A stretch of 64,000 nucleotides of DNA. It comes from Phylloscopus collybita (lineage: Eukaryota; Chordata; Aves; Passeriformes; Phylloscopidae). Location: positions 14,295,501-14,359,500 of the forward strand of contig JAJNNQ010000009.1 of the NCBI GenBank assembly GCA_027886175.1, written 5' to 3'. Position 1 is the stretch's first letter. Each line of letters begins with the position of its first letter. The notes under the pieces are model-generated. The model was not told the origin of the DNA. It did no database searches and saw only the letters and a list, made by a program, of their open reading frames with translations. Shown here piece by piece: positions 24,367 through 36,575 of the stretch. The position numbers and the translations under genes are program-made.

Positions 24367-24572
24367 ATATTGCAGTAATTCAGAACAAGAATCAAGTATT
24401 GGCTATTCACATTGGTCAAAATACTTCTAAAACTGACCAGCAAAGAGCTCTGGTCAGCCCAAAAATGGGAAAGAACCATATGTTTGGATATGCAGCTACA
24501 AATGGACTTGAAAAGCTTTTAGGAGAAGCTCTTAATAGAAAGGGGCATTGTGCAGAAAGCAGCTGGAACCAG
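24367..24572 (+). other. weak exon-like segment (speculative)
   Basis: A strong splice-acceptor look (TTTCTTTCTTTGCTTAG ending at 24366) precedes an open stretch ending in AACCAG|GTGTTT, a plausible donor, at 24572. The open frame (codons starting on multiples of three) includes TSKTDQQRALVSPKMGK and continues open on both sides of these sites (24243-24632 in all). I recognise no protein family. It retains essentially no CpG, and open frames of this size are expected by chance in this window, so the evidence is thin. Confidence 0.15.
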
Positions 24573-24875
24573 GTGTTTTCCACCTTTTTTATTCCCTTTG
24601 CTGTTCCAACTGCTGACCCCTGCAACCACTGAGCCACCTGAGAGATGGCTCTGCTTGTATGTGATAAGAAAGCTGCTGTCCACAGGGGAGTATGTACACT
24701 CACTGATAAGAGAATAAAGTATTTTTGCTAGTTAGGAAGAACCTGCCCCCAGATACATGGTGAAAGTTCAGAGGTGAATAACCAGTGTGATAAAACCTTA
24801 ATAGAAATAACTGATGGAGTCTGCTAGGGCTCTGTGTGTAGGTGTTGTTTCTAAAATTTTACACATATCTGCACT
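24573..24875. other. unassigned non-coding DNA
   Basis: Nothing recognised. Confidence 0.45.
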
Positions 24876-24906
24876 AATTTTTATTTTTATTTTATTTTTA
24901 TTTTAA
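24876..24906. repeat. (TTTTA)n simple repeat
   Basis: TTTTA/TTTTTA units from 24876 to 24906, followed by further T-rich sequence to about 24925. Confidence 0.85.
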
Positions 24907-27900
24907 TCTTATCTTTTTTTTTTAATCCTTTTAAAATGTTTTATTTAGACTAGGAATATAAAACACACTCAAAGTAACCTTTCCAAACTCAGCCTTTCAT
25001 TTGGCCTTTCATTTTCCTATGTTTTTCTTTTCTCCTGAAACTAAGACAAAATGTCGGAAGTGGTAATATTTATGAGAGCCATTTAGAAATATAAAAGAAT
25101 TCAGCTGAAATGAGTTGTGATTGAATAGTCTTCACAATTGTTGTAGCAGGGAAACTTAATATAGAGTTGCCATGGAGACTGGTTCTTTGGCCACTGGTCT
25201 AACACATTAAAGCCTTTTAGTTCAGCAAGATGCTATTTGCAGTTGATGCCATACATGATATTAACAAGTGGTTTACCTCCATTAAGAGGGAGATAGCTCT
25301 GAAATTACTGCACTTCTCATTAAAAGAGAAATATGCAAAATGCCTTATTTGAATAATCAGTGACGTGCATGATACCAGTTCATATAAGAGCAAAACATGT
25401 TTATTGCATCAAAACTTGGGCAGACGTCCTAGTTAGAGCTATTGAAATGTGAGTTTGAATGGAAGCTGTCAAGGTGAAAGAGGCAAACCAAGTGCACACT
25501 TTGGTCAGTTTTGGGGTGAGGTTACCTTTTCCCCCATTAGCCTTTTACAAAGTAAGTCTCTTGAGTGCAGGGGTGTTTTGGCTACAAGGCTTGCACTGCA
25601 CCATGAAGACACCAGTTCCTTTCCCCTTGAAAGATTTATATTTATTACTATTTAATGACATCTTGTTTTTGTAAATGGCATGCTGTATTCTGTATTTTTA
25701 CCATGTGGCCATTGCATGGAGCTCTGTAGAGTACATTTAATGGAATAAATGGAAGCACACATTAAACAGAATGAGGAAACTTGAGCAGAAGTAAACTACT
25801 TAATAGCAGTGCTTGTAATGAATTTCCTAACTAACTGGACCATTTCATAAACTGATAATATAGACAGAGATTTAGCTTTAAATCTCTTGATCAAGCAATG
25901 GACAGAAAAAAAAAAAAAGAGACAGAGGCATAGTTATCAAAATCCATTCTGGTCAGGCAAGAGCCTGCGGCACTCCCTGTAATGGCCTGTTTGCTGGCCA
26001 AGTCAATATTTCATATCTGCAGTCCAGCTGGCCTGGAATGCTAAAATACTGAGTTTCTTAGTCCATCACTGCTGTGTCAAATAGAGCCTAAATAACGTTG
26101 GGGTCCTGTAATTCCAACAGAGACTTAGCTTTCTGTAGAACAACTGTCAGGCACAGAGGTGACTCAGAGAGGCCAGAGGCTGGATCAGGACACAATGTTG
26201 TGACACTATGCCATCATTTCACTGCTATCTTGTACTGGCCGTTTCTGCCAGAGTGCAACAGCATCCACACATTACGCATAGTTCGTAATTTTTTTGTGTA
26301 ACATCCATGCTTGTTTGTATTTTTTGGGGCAAGAATGATTTATCCTCCTTGCAGAAATTGGGGGTCCAAATGCTACTATTTTGATATTTTTACAATTTTC
26401 CTGTGGTTCCCAGCACAGATTTTGTGTTCAAGAGTCTGGGAAAACATGTCGGTATCAGTATGAAATTCATGTATGTTCCAAGATCATCCACAGACCTTGC
26501 TACTTGTAACAGGACAAAATTCATAATGCAGTAGATGATCTAGATATATGCTCTGGTTTGATCATTCAGTTTATTAGGGTTGTGTTTGGCATAAGAAGTC
26601 TATGGATTAAGGATGTAGAGCAGTGCCTTTGGAACTTCTTTGCAGAAGGACATCATTTTCCCTCTCTGGGAGAAATGTGGATCACCTCACCCTTCTTCCC
26701 ACTATGCAGAGTGCCCCATTTTCATTTCTATTATTTTGTATTTTTCTGCAGTTCCATTAAAACTCAGCAAAATGATAAATCAAAATGTTCTTTTTAGTTG
26801 GTCCTGCATTGCATTGATTAATAGAACTAGTTGGCACATTTTCAGTTTATCAGAGTATGTCATTTTTCTGAAGTCAAACAAGTATGGAAGTCTGAGATTG
26901 CCCTGCATGAGGATTAATAAATTAATAATGTGAGACACCTGTACTCAAATGTAGAGGTTAGGAATGATGTGGGGTGTAAAATTCTGATACAAATTAAACG
27001 TTGCATCAATGGATGATTTTTAATAAATGTGAAAAATAGAATTTTTCAAAAAATAATTTTTTCTTACTATTGTGTATTTGAAGAAAGGAAAACTTTCAAA
27101 ATCTTTAAATCTGGGAGAAAACCCCAGAGCTCGCACATTCTACTTCTCTCTAGTAATCAGCTATGAATCCCTTTGCCACACTGATTTTTATTTTCCTGGT
27201 TGTATGAACTTTGAAATTCACAGAAATTTCCCTTTAAATTCCATAATATAAACATAAAGATAGAAATTATATCTACAGGGATATATTCCTAGTAAGAAAA
27301 ATATGCTGCTACTCTGGGCCTTAAGTGGGGCCTCAAAATGTGGAAAGGGATAATTTTTTTCAGCGACTTCTTCTCCTAAAAACTTTCCAGAAAAATGATC
27401 TGTCACTGCTATTTATGAGACACAAATAGCAAAAAAAGGACACTTTTTCTCTGATATCCTGGTTCTTGTCTGAAGTATTTGATTCTAATAAAGATGATAC
27501 ACTCATACTCAGTTAAATATTATTGCATTAGGCACAATTTCCTAAAAAGTGATTATACTTTGTATTTGTTAGCCTGTTAGGGCTGTGCCCCAAAGCTTGC
27601 TGGATCAGCAAAGATTTTAGTAACATGTCAAGATAAATGAAGTTTGTGGTTGTAATTTGGCATGAAGTGAATGGATAAAAGCTTGGATGGTGTATGGGCA
27701 AGGTGAGAGTAAGATCAGAACCAATGTATTGCAGCTCCTGGACAAGGGTGAGGAGACTCTGCCCTGACTGCAGAATTGCCCCAGATGTTCCCAGGGCCTC
27801 AGGGGAGAGAAGATTTTGTCTTGTTATTGAACACACGCAAAGAGCAAAGGGAACTTCTGCTTCCCTGTGCCACCCCAACTGACACTTGAAAGTGAGGGTG

Positions 27901-28036
27901 GGCTTCAAAGCTGGTAATTAGCTTTGGCTGCTTCTTATACAGCACTTGCTGCTGCCAGTATGCGTGACAGCCAGGAGGGACATCTCTGGTATCTTAATCA
28001 AAGAGATGTAACACACCACCAACCCTTTGGATATTT
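24907..28036. other. unassigned non-coding DNA
   Basis: No gene recognised. There is a 13-A run at 25906-25918. The 126-codon frame on the - strand (27528-27908) has no recognisable domain. The stretch 27560-28036 is somewhat GC-richer and may be an unnamed old repeat. Confidence 0.45.
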
Positions 28037-28178
28037 GGGCTCAATCCTGCAAATTGCTGTGCACTTCCTTGGAAGCACTCAGCACTGCCCTGACAACTGG
28101 CATCAATGAAAGTCAGACCTCAGGAACCCAAAGGACCTTTGTAGTCCCAGGAGGTGCTCAGCTTCTGGCTGCATGGCT
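28037..28178 (+). mobile_element. possible ancient palindromic MITE-like relic
   Basis: GGGCTCAATCCTGCAAATTG at the left, AAGCACTCAGCACTG, a central CATCAATGAAAGTC and, on the right, GGAGGTGCTCAGC together recall an old amniote palindromic element. Its typical ends are GGGCCNRATCCTGCAAA and its centre is CATTGACTTCAATGG. The copy is very diverged and the call is tentative. Confidence 0.3.
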
Positions 28179-30234
28179 ACCTCTGCCTGCAGGCCTAGGA
28201 GGGTATTGAACAGTTCAAACTACTGCAGGGAAGAACAAAACCTTCAGATGGAGTAGAAGAAATTATTCATCTGCATAGGAAAAAAGACAACCTTGAATGA
28301 TTAAGAACCATGTGAGAGATATTAATAATCACATGACTGAGCATAGTATGCAATGCAATACATAATTCATGAACTCGCTGCAAAGAATGATTCACATTGC
28401 CTTGAAAATTAATTAAGAAAGATGCCTGGTAATGCTGAGGATTCCACAAGGTCCATAATTCTGAAAAAGAATGAAAACAGGCCTGTGTTTGTATTCTACT
28501 AAAGCATTACAAAATTCTGATATAAAAGGGAATGAAACATGAGTTTCAAGTAACTATCAGACTTCTATGTAATCATCAGAAAATCAGTTTCCAAAATATC
28601 TGAAATAAGCATCAAGAGAAATAATACAGCCATAAAGTAACATGGAAATCAGACAAGAAAAAATCACCAAATTTTCATTAAATAAAACTTAGAATTTTTG
28701 GTTTTAAAAAAGACCTTCAGAGTTTCCATTTCCTGTCAGGAATGGTTGGCTAATTCTCTGTTCTTTGTACTGAATTGCTTTGCCTCTTCTCTGAAAGACA
28801 GGAAGCTTGTTTCCTTAATCGGTTATAAAACAATACTGGAAAATTTACAATTGTAATTAGTGGTGGCTGAGGTCAGCAGTGTGAAAAGCTAACTTCATGA
28901 GGTGTTGGAAGCATTTTGCAATCCAATTTTGTCCCATTTTTTTTCCTCAACAAAATTAATCTGTGAAAAATCTCTCCAGGCGCTGAATGAAATAATGAAT
29001 TCAGAAATGTAAGGGATAAACCCTACAAGTTTTCTTATTAGCTAAAACATTTCTTCTGTCCTGAATTTCAGTGTAAAGCACACACTATTGCAGAAAGCAA
29101 AACATACCAGTGCAATTCCATGGTGTTTGCAAGGGCCACACAAAAAACAATTGCACAAAGAGTCTTCATTTCCTTTCTTTGAAAACCATAATTACTACCA
29201 GTGGGAATTCTGTGGCATTTTGCACCTGGACAGGATTGTGTTACCTGAAAAACAGCAACTGTCTGTGCAGCTCAGTCATGGCATTTCAAGTGGGACTGTG
29301 CTGGGAGTGCAGTAGTCACCATCTGTAGGATGATGTTCTGAGAGGTGCCTTTAAAGGCTTATATAAGCTGATAAAGTTACAGTATGGGGGAAGTTCTTCC
29401 ACAACCAGTGAGATGTCTCCCTACAGCTCTAGAGGCACACTTAATAAGTGGCAAGAAAGCTTTCATGTAGTTAGCTCTTTTCTCTCCAGTTACTATCATA
29501 GGAGACAGGAGATTAAATGCAATGTATTCTTTGGATAAGGGAGATAATAATTTTACTTGCACGAAATTAAAATTTCCCAGGGATTTTTTTTTGCTAATAT
29601 TTGTTGTATATAGGATTTTTTGTATGATTTTCTGCATGTGTGTTACTATTATTTCACAATACTCTTTGAGACTTGGTAATAGCACTCACCCAATTTATTT
29701 CATATGGTACCAGATTAAATAAATACTTCATTAAAAATCAACAGATGAAGATTCCCTTATCAATATCATGCAGATGAGATACATAGGTGCATATAGATAA
29801 CACTCACAGAGGCATTGTGCTAAAAGCAAGGTGTTTTTCTTCAAATTTATGGTTAATGAGAGACATCAAACATATGATATTTGCCCTGCTAAGCATTGTT
29901 TGCCAAGAAAGAAAAGGTTTCACACATTCATACATGCTGTAGCCTATCTGTGTGAACACAGGGAAGTCAAGACTGTTGTCTTAACAAAAGAGCACATCTC
30001 TTCTGAAGAGCAAAGACCAGCTCTAGTATTGTTGCATTTTTTTGTGATAATGGTAATTACTTTGCTTTGTCCACCTTGCATTGCTTTTATGAATTAACTA
30101 GATGAAAGCCTCCAGCCAGTAATGATAGCCAGCTTTCCTTTGGATATCTGCCAACAACCTATAATTAAAGTGCTTTCTTGAGAGAAGACCACTGTATAGT
30201 ACCCATTGTGCATGATGTCCTTGGAACTTGACTG
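28179..30234. other. unassigned non-coding DNA
   Basis: No gene or repeat family recognised. Frames up to 102 codons look random. Confidence 0.5.
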
Positions 30235-31568
30235 CAGTAATTGAAAAAAAAAAAGATCTTTTTTATATCATGGCATATTTTTATGGCACGTGGAAAAGAA
30301 AACTGATTGGTGATGGTCAGCATCACTTCACTGAGGGCAAATTGTGCCTGATAAATTTGGTGGCCATCTATGATGATGTTACAACATTGCTCATTAAGAG
30401 AAGAGAGACTGATGTCATCTACTGGACTTGTGCAAAGCACTTGACGCTGTTCTAAAAGACATCCTTCTCTCTGAACCAGAGAGAGATGGATTTGATGGAT
30501 GGACCTCTCACTGCATAAGGAATTGGCTGGATGTTTGCACTCAAAAGAATTGTGGTCAGTGGCTCAATATTCAAGTAGAGCCCAGTGACAAGTGGAGTTC
30601 CTCTGGGTTTGGTATTGGGACTGGCACTATTTAACACCTTTGTTGGTGACATGGACAGTGGGACTGAGTGCAGTCTTAGCAAGGTTGCTGATGACACTGA
30701 GCTGAGCATTGCAGTCAAAACGCTACAGGGAAGGGATGCCATCCAGAGGGACCTTGGTGGGCTTGAGAGTTGGGCCCATGTGAACCTCATGAGATCTAAC
30801 AAGGCCAACCAAGTGCAGGGTCTGCATCTGGGTCAGGGCAATCCCGAGCATAAATATGCTGGGCAGAGAATGCACTGAGAGCAGCCTCGGGAAGAAGGAC
30901 TTGGGGATGTTGGTTGACAACAAGCTCAACATGACCTGGCAATGTGCACTTGCAGCCCAGAAAGCCAGCCATGACCTGGGCTACATCAAAAGCAGAGTGG
31001 CCAGCAAATAAAGGGAGGAGATCCTGTCCTCTACTCTGCTCTGGTGAAATCCCACCTGGAGTGCTGTGTCTGACTCTGGGGCCACAACACAAGAAAAACA
31101 TGGATCTGTTGGAATGAATCCAAAGAAGGGCCATGAAGATGATCAGAGGGATGGAGCACCTCTCCTATGAAGATGGGCTGAGATAGTTGGGGCTGTTCAG
31201 CCTAGAGATGAGAAGGTTCTGGGGAGGCCTTAAAACAGCCTTCCAGTATCCTAAAGCAGGCCTCCAAAAAGGCCGTAAAATGGCTTTTTACAAGGGCATG
31301 TTGTGACAGAACAAGATGCAAGGGCTTTAAACAGACAGAGGATAGGTTTAGATTAGAATTTGTAAATAAATTCTTTACTGTGAGGGTGGTGAGATACTGG
31401 GAGAGGTTGATCAGAGAAGTTGTGGATTTCCCATTCCTAGAAGTGTTCAAGGCCAGGTTGGGTGGGATTTTGAGCAACTTGATCTAGTGGAAGATGTCCC
31501 TACCCCTGGCAAGTGAGCTGCAACTACAATAGCCTTAATGTCCATTCCAATCCACATCATTGTGTGAC
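30235..31568 (+). mobile_element. CR1 LINE, long 5'-truncated copy
   Basis: This is the longest repeat in the window, about 1.3 kb from inside the reverse-transcriptase domain to the 3' end. Left-to-right landmarks are GATGGTCAGCATCACTTCAC, GATGTCATCTACTGGACTTG, GATTTGATGGATGGACC, GACATGGACAGTGGGACTGA, ATGCCATCCAGAGGGACCTT, CCCACCTGGAGTGCTGTGTC, AGTTGGGGCTGTTCAGCC, TTTACTGTGAGGGTGGTGAG and CTAGTGGAAGATGTCC. The tail decays after 31550 (CATTGTGTGACC for ATTCTGTGATTC). The 5' boundary is fuzzy because the first ~50 bases are degraded. Stops and frameshifts interrupt the frame, so it cannot encode an active protein. Confidence 0.93.
30300..31240 (+). pseudogene. CR1 ORF2 reverse-transcriptase remnant
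   Basis: CR1 ORF2 encodes an endonuclease plus reverse transcriptase that copies CR1 RNA at the target site. Only the RT C-terminal half survives. The best-preserved frame, 30585-30878, shows the GVPLGLVLG turn (family form GVPQGSVLG), then FNTFVGDMDSG, then ADDTEL at 30687-30704. The last is the catalytic Y/F-x-DD box with both aspartates still present. DAIQRDLGGLESWAHVNLM follows. The frame ends in a stop at 30876, and later RT-thumb text is split among frames. There is no N-terminus and no endonuclease domain. Confidence 0.88.
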
Positions 31569-31647
31569 CATGTTACCTCTTTCTGTAGCTAGTTATGTCA
31601 GGGGACTGTTGCAAGTGAAATGTATTTCATGGGAATGTAAAAACCAT
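31569..31647. other. spacer between oppositely oriented CR1 tails
   Basis: About 80 bases of unassigned sequence lie between the + strand CR1 end and the - strand CR1 tail. Confidence 0.5.
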
Positions 31648-31695
31648 AGAATCACAGAATCACAGAGTGGTTTGGATGCACTAAAAATGGATATA
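31648..31695 (-). mobile_element. short CR1 3'-tail fragment
   Basis: CATAGAATCACAGAATCACA followed by GAGTGGTTTGG is the reverse complement of the CR1 3' terminus (CCAAACCA then ATTCTGTG repeats). Only the last ~45 bases are present, which suggests a very 5'-truncated insertion or a fragment left by rearrangement. Confidence 0.7.
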
Positions 31696-34600
31696 ATAAA
31701 ATATCTTACAGTGAATTAAGCTAATTAGAATGAAGGGACTGGTCCCAGAAGATTAGCGTTTATGGACAGAAATTTTGTGAGTGCCTACTGAATTTAAGTA
31801 CACACCAACACTGCTCTTTTAAGTTTTCTGGCATAGAGAAGATCTAAATGTTCAAGTCTTGTTAGCCACATAAGCTAATATTGCTAAACAAAAGGATTTT
31901 GTTTTGGCTTTAGCCAGAAACCTTTGCAAAGCTGCTTTATATTCTTAGACCCATCAGGCAGATGGAATGGCTTTTTGTTTATTGAGAGACAAACCATGAG
32001 AAACCATTACCCACCATCATGGTAAAGATGGAAAGATTTCCACGGCTGACGTTGTGTGTAGGTTTTTGATGACCTCTATCTTCTGCCTAAATGAGATAAT
32101 ATCTGGAAGTTAAGAACCAACCAGCAGAAATTATTATTATTTGCCCTTAAATAGAACAAAAAACAGTGCTTCTCAAGAAGGCTGGTTCCAAATAAAAGGT
32201 GAAGACTATGAATAAGAAAGTTGTCTTTTACATCAGCAGTTTTAATATTGGTATTTTTAATTTTGCATATGTGAAACAACACTGTTTGTGTAGTTTAAGG
32301 GTACATGGACTGGTTTATACTACTTGTGCCAAAGAAATACCTGTGTTATTTATAACAACAGTCAAGTTAGGATCCCTACTTGAAAAAATTTCAGCAAGTT
32401 ACGAACATTCTCTAAATTGCTGAAGTCAAGGGCCAAAAATATCTATAGAATATTGCTTCACACTTGGTATGTCTCAGTAAAGATACAACTATAATTAACT
32501 GCCACTGAAGCAAAAACTACTAAGTATTTCTGATTTAGTTCTTTTCCTAATAAAAGCTGGGAAATTTGATGATGACTTTTTAAAAGAATTTCAATTTTTG
32601 TTGTTTCTTTTTATTTAAAGGAAGAAACTTAAATCTATCAAGTTACAGGATGTATGCTTTAGATTTATGTTCATATTATGTCAGTCAAATATCTATGGTA
32701 AAACATCTTGTTCCTGGTGGCTTTCTGATCTTCTTCATATGAAGGCACATGCAGAAATATAAAGTCAGACTATTCTTCAGGAATTGCAAGGAAATAAATT
32801 ACTTTTTAAATGGAAAGAAGTATTCAGAAGCTTTCTAAACATTTTCTAAAGTCAGCAAGATTTTGAAAGAAGCACATTTTGACAGTGTTCTTGGAAAAAA
32901 ATCTGGTTCAATTTGGATTAACAAAGTTCAGCTTTTTATATGGAATTTAAAAATTCAACACACTGTTCCTTACACTGTGTCTTGAAATGTTATTACTGAA
33001 AAGAACCTCAGTATACTGACCACCTACGTAAAGTTTATACAATTAGTTGTTTGGGAATTTCTTAATATGTACATAGAAACTGTGCTGTGAATACCATGCT
33101 TGTCTTAATTTGCTTTAGTTTCTTCATTGTGTCACATTAAAATTCCAAATAATAGTGACATATGAATCTTAAACTCTGGGGACCTTTTATTCACATGGAA
33201 GCTGCTTTAAGAATTGATTATTCTCTTGAGTAAATCAGGATTTCAAGTGTCATTGTGCTGGAAACATCTGTTTATATATAGGATCTGCCAACATCCCATT
33301 TCTTTCCAGCAGCAATGCCAAATAATCATAAATAATGGCAGAACTCTTCAGTCTATAAAGAAAAAAAATTATCCAGAAATTAGTTTAAGACCTATGTAAT
33401 TAATATTGCCTGCATAATCCTCAGTAGGATGTTGTGCATTCCAGATTACGTGGTGATCGAAGGAATTGCTAGATCCAATAGTCTGGTTCCTTTGCCCAGA
33501 AGAAAAATGGATCCAGAAAACTAAAATCTTGGAAGGAAAGCAGGAGAAGAAAGACATTTTGGAATTTGTTTTTTAAACCCCCAAACACAAAAACTTCAGT
33601 TGTTTATACAATTTGGAGTACATTATGAACTTATTCCTTCCATGTACCCAAACATATGGTAGATAACTTGCAGACAGCTAGTCCTTGGATATGGGCCTCT
33701 AAGATCAGTAGATTTAGTTTTAAAGGAGAGTATTCCTTGAGATTTTCCCCTCTGCCAACTAGAAATTCTGCAAGGCCAGCCTGTTCAATACACCACAATC
33801 AGATGAGCTCACTGTCTTAACTTCCAACACTGTCAGGCACAGGCTGCTGCCAGGCACAGGCAAGTCTAAAAGAACTTTGCTCCATTGGCAGGACTGGGGC
33901 CTCCTGGATGGTTTCTTTAAGTATAGATATTCCTCTTCTTATGAAGTGCTATCCCAGTTATTATTATTGGTACAATGGGAGAGAAGACCAGAGGTTTTCT
34001 ACCTCAGCTGTAGATGAGTTGTTTGGGTTGAGAGGATCTCTCCCACTTTCTTGAAGACTGAGAAGTGGTGCCTTTCCCACTGGCTGAGCTAATGCAATTC
34101 AATTTTGTATTTTAACCAGCTGCTTATAAATTTCTGTTGTGGTTATCAGTTTTGGACTTCTATATTATAGTAACATAGAAGCTATTTCAGACAGATTTTT
34201 TGTACACTTTTCCCAGCTAATAATTACTTGTGTCCGTTTCTTACTCACTTTTTCCCAGTATTTGTTTTACAGTTCATTTGATTGATTTTTTTTTCTATGG
34301 TCCACAGTCAGGTGCAGTTTGGAATGCTTAACTAGATTTTGCCCTCAGGAAAAAAAAATCCAAACAATTCCTGGCAATCAGACATCAATACAAAGGTTTC
34401 TTTAACCCAAAGATATGAAGGATACACGAGTTAAAGTAAGCAAGTTTGGAAGTCTAAGATTCCTTCTAGAGATTACCATTTCAAAATTTTTCTAACTTCA
34501 TATTACTGATCAATTGGAAATAGGAACTGAAGTTCCTATTCCTAATTCTTTTAATTGTACATTCAAATGAAAGTAATACAGGAATGAGATAACATTTGCA

Positions 34601-36348
34601 AAATCTAATTGTGATCCAGTTCCAAGCAGAATATCTTGTGCTACAGATGTGCCTCAATACTAATTGACTATTTCTTTAGCAGAAAAGCTATTTAGAATTG
34701 TTCCAAGATACAAAACTGCCACTGCAACTGCCTGTATGGCATCAAGTTATACTGTGTTTTTGCTTCTTTCATCTTCCTAAAATTGAATATGGCCAGAAGG
34801 AGTGATACAGCTTCACTGAATCTTATGGTAATGCTTTCCCAGAAAATGTTTTCTTTTCTCCCTAAATTATTCATTGAGCTATTAGAGGTCTGAAATAAAA
34901 CTTTAATTAGTTGTTAGAGGTTTCACAAAGTATGACCTGCTGGAACGTATGAATGGAGTTGAAAGAGAGCCATCTGACTACAGGAACTGCAGCCAGCAGA
35001 ACAAGACATGGGCAGAAACTTAACATCTGTTGTAGATTTCTGGTATTTTGAGCAATGTGATTTTTAGCTAAAAGCTGAATGATGGCTTTTCATTGACTGC
35101 ATTGTGGAGTACAATAAAATATATAAAATGCTGTCTTAAATCATGTGTACTGCCATTTTCAATTGGTAATTTCACACGGGAAGGTACTTGCCTATCCACA
35201 AGCTAAAATTTGTCAGTCTAAGGGCATATATTATGTTAAACAGTGGCCATCGTTTTCTGCTCCTGAGATTCTTATTTTATATATTCTGTAGCTTTTTGCT
35301 TGAGATAGAGAGAGAAAAGCGGACTGGAGTGTTGAAAGCAACAGAAGTAACTTATGTATCTACCTGTCACTAAAAACACCCCTGAAATATACTTGAAATA
35401 GAAAAAAAATCCTACCTATGTGAATTCAGATGACAGTGAGGCTCAATAATTCAACAGTATCTCTTCTTAGTTGTCTGCTTAGAGAGAAATATATCTTTGC
35501 CTTTATTCTATTTAAGTTCATCTCAACTCATCTCAGGCTGCAGCATTGTTCTGGTGACTTCATTCCAGGATAAAATCATAGACTTAAGTATCAGTATAAA
35601 TGTTTCAGGAAAAATGACTTTCAGCAAATTGGAAAATAACAGTATTAGCATTTAGCATTATTTTATTGAAGGATTTGCAAAGTTTAAGAAGGCTTATTAG
35701 CAATTCTGAAGTCAGACATATTGTCATATCTAAAACATCCACCCCATTATTATTGTCATTGGGACTTAATAGTTCTTCAGGTAGGTACAGGGATTTAAAA
35801 AAACCAAGACTGTGAAATGCTGAGAGCCCAAAATACTGTGTAATAGTAATAAACTTTAAGACAAGTGAGAAAAGGCTTCTGTGACATGTCAGTAAAGGGT
35901 GGTGTGGGCTGCTCTGCTCTACAGGGAAAGGATGACAGATAAAAATAAAACAATCTTCACTAATGATCTTGCAGTCCTCTTCTGCCCAGTGAAGTTGAGG
36001 TTAATTTAAAAAATACATGCCATTGACAAAGAATAAGGGCAGGAGGGAGTGGTTAAGGAACTAGGAAACTGCCTAATACAAACTTCAAGACCATTAAAGG
36101 AGGGGGGGGAAGTCATCTTGAATGGAAGAACAAGACTCAAGGGAAGGAAATAATAGGAATCAGACCATGGTGTCACCAGAATATTTGGAAAAAAGCAGTT
36201 CTCCACAGCACTAGGACTGGCTGAATAACTGGCTTCACAGTTCACAGATTTTGAGATGTTTTTCTTTTTAATTTGGCTTAGTTTCAAATTGGAACAAATC
36301 CATTTTTTTAAGAAAAATTTCTTCAGGAAAAAAAAATTCCAGGAAAAT
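31696..36348. other. unassigned non-coding DNA
   Basis: About 4.6 kb without a recognisable gene or repeat family. All open frames are under about 75 codons. A small direct duplication (CAGGCACAGGCTGCTGC / CAGGCACAGGCAAG) lies near 33833-33864. Confidence 0.5.
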
Positions 36349-36383
36349 GTTTTGGAAACACTGACATACTGTGTTTCCAAAAC
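36349..36383. repeat. perfect 13-bp hairpin
   Basis: The arms GTTTTGGAAACAC (36349-36361) and GTGTTTCCAAAAC (36371-36383) are exact reverse complements around a 9-base loop. Weaker pairing (GGAAAA upstream with TTTCCC downstream) could extend the stem to roughly 55 nt. No repeat family explains it. Confidence 0.85.
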
Positions 36384-36523
36384 CACACATTTCCCCTTGA
36401 CCCTACAGCTGCCTAATGGAACTGGCATTCAGAGAGCTGCTCCATGGGAAGGCGAGGTCTATGTCTTGACTTTGGGCTTTCTGTTTTCAGGTCAGCCACC
36501 CATGGGCAGGCAACAATGATAGG
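36384..36523. other. unassigned non-coding DNA
   Basis: Nothing recognised. Confidence 0.4.
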
Positions 36524-36575
36524 TTTAAACTGAACTATGAGATGCCTTTTTTAAACTGAATTATGAGATGACTTT
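36524..36575. repeat. 26-bp tandem duplication, two copies
   Basis: TTTAAACTGAACTATGAGAT at 36524 recurs as TTTAAACTGAATTATGAGAT at 36550. The 26-bp units match apart from about two substitutions. Confidence 0.85.

Noticed and set aside
27528..27908. 126-codon - strand frame in a GC-richer patch
   Set aside because: No recognisable motif; the GC-richer composition alone lowers stop frequency.
36006..36428. 140-codon - strand frame, the longest in the window
   Set aside because: Low-complexity F/K/L text across the hairpin and A/T tracts, no domain, and length within what chance gives for 64 kb of AT-rich DNA on two strands.
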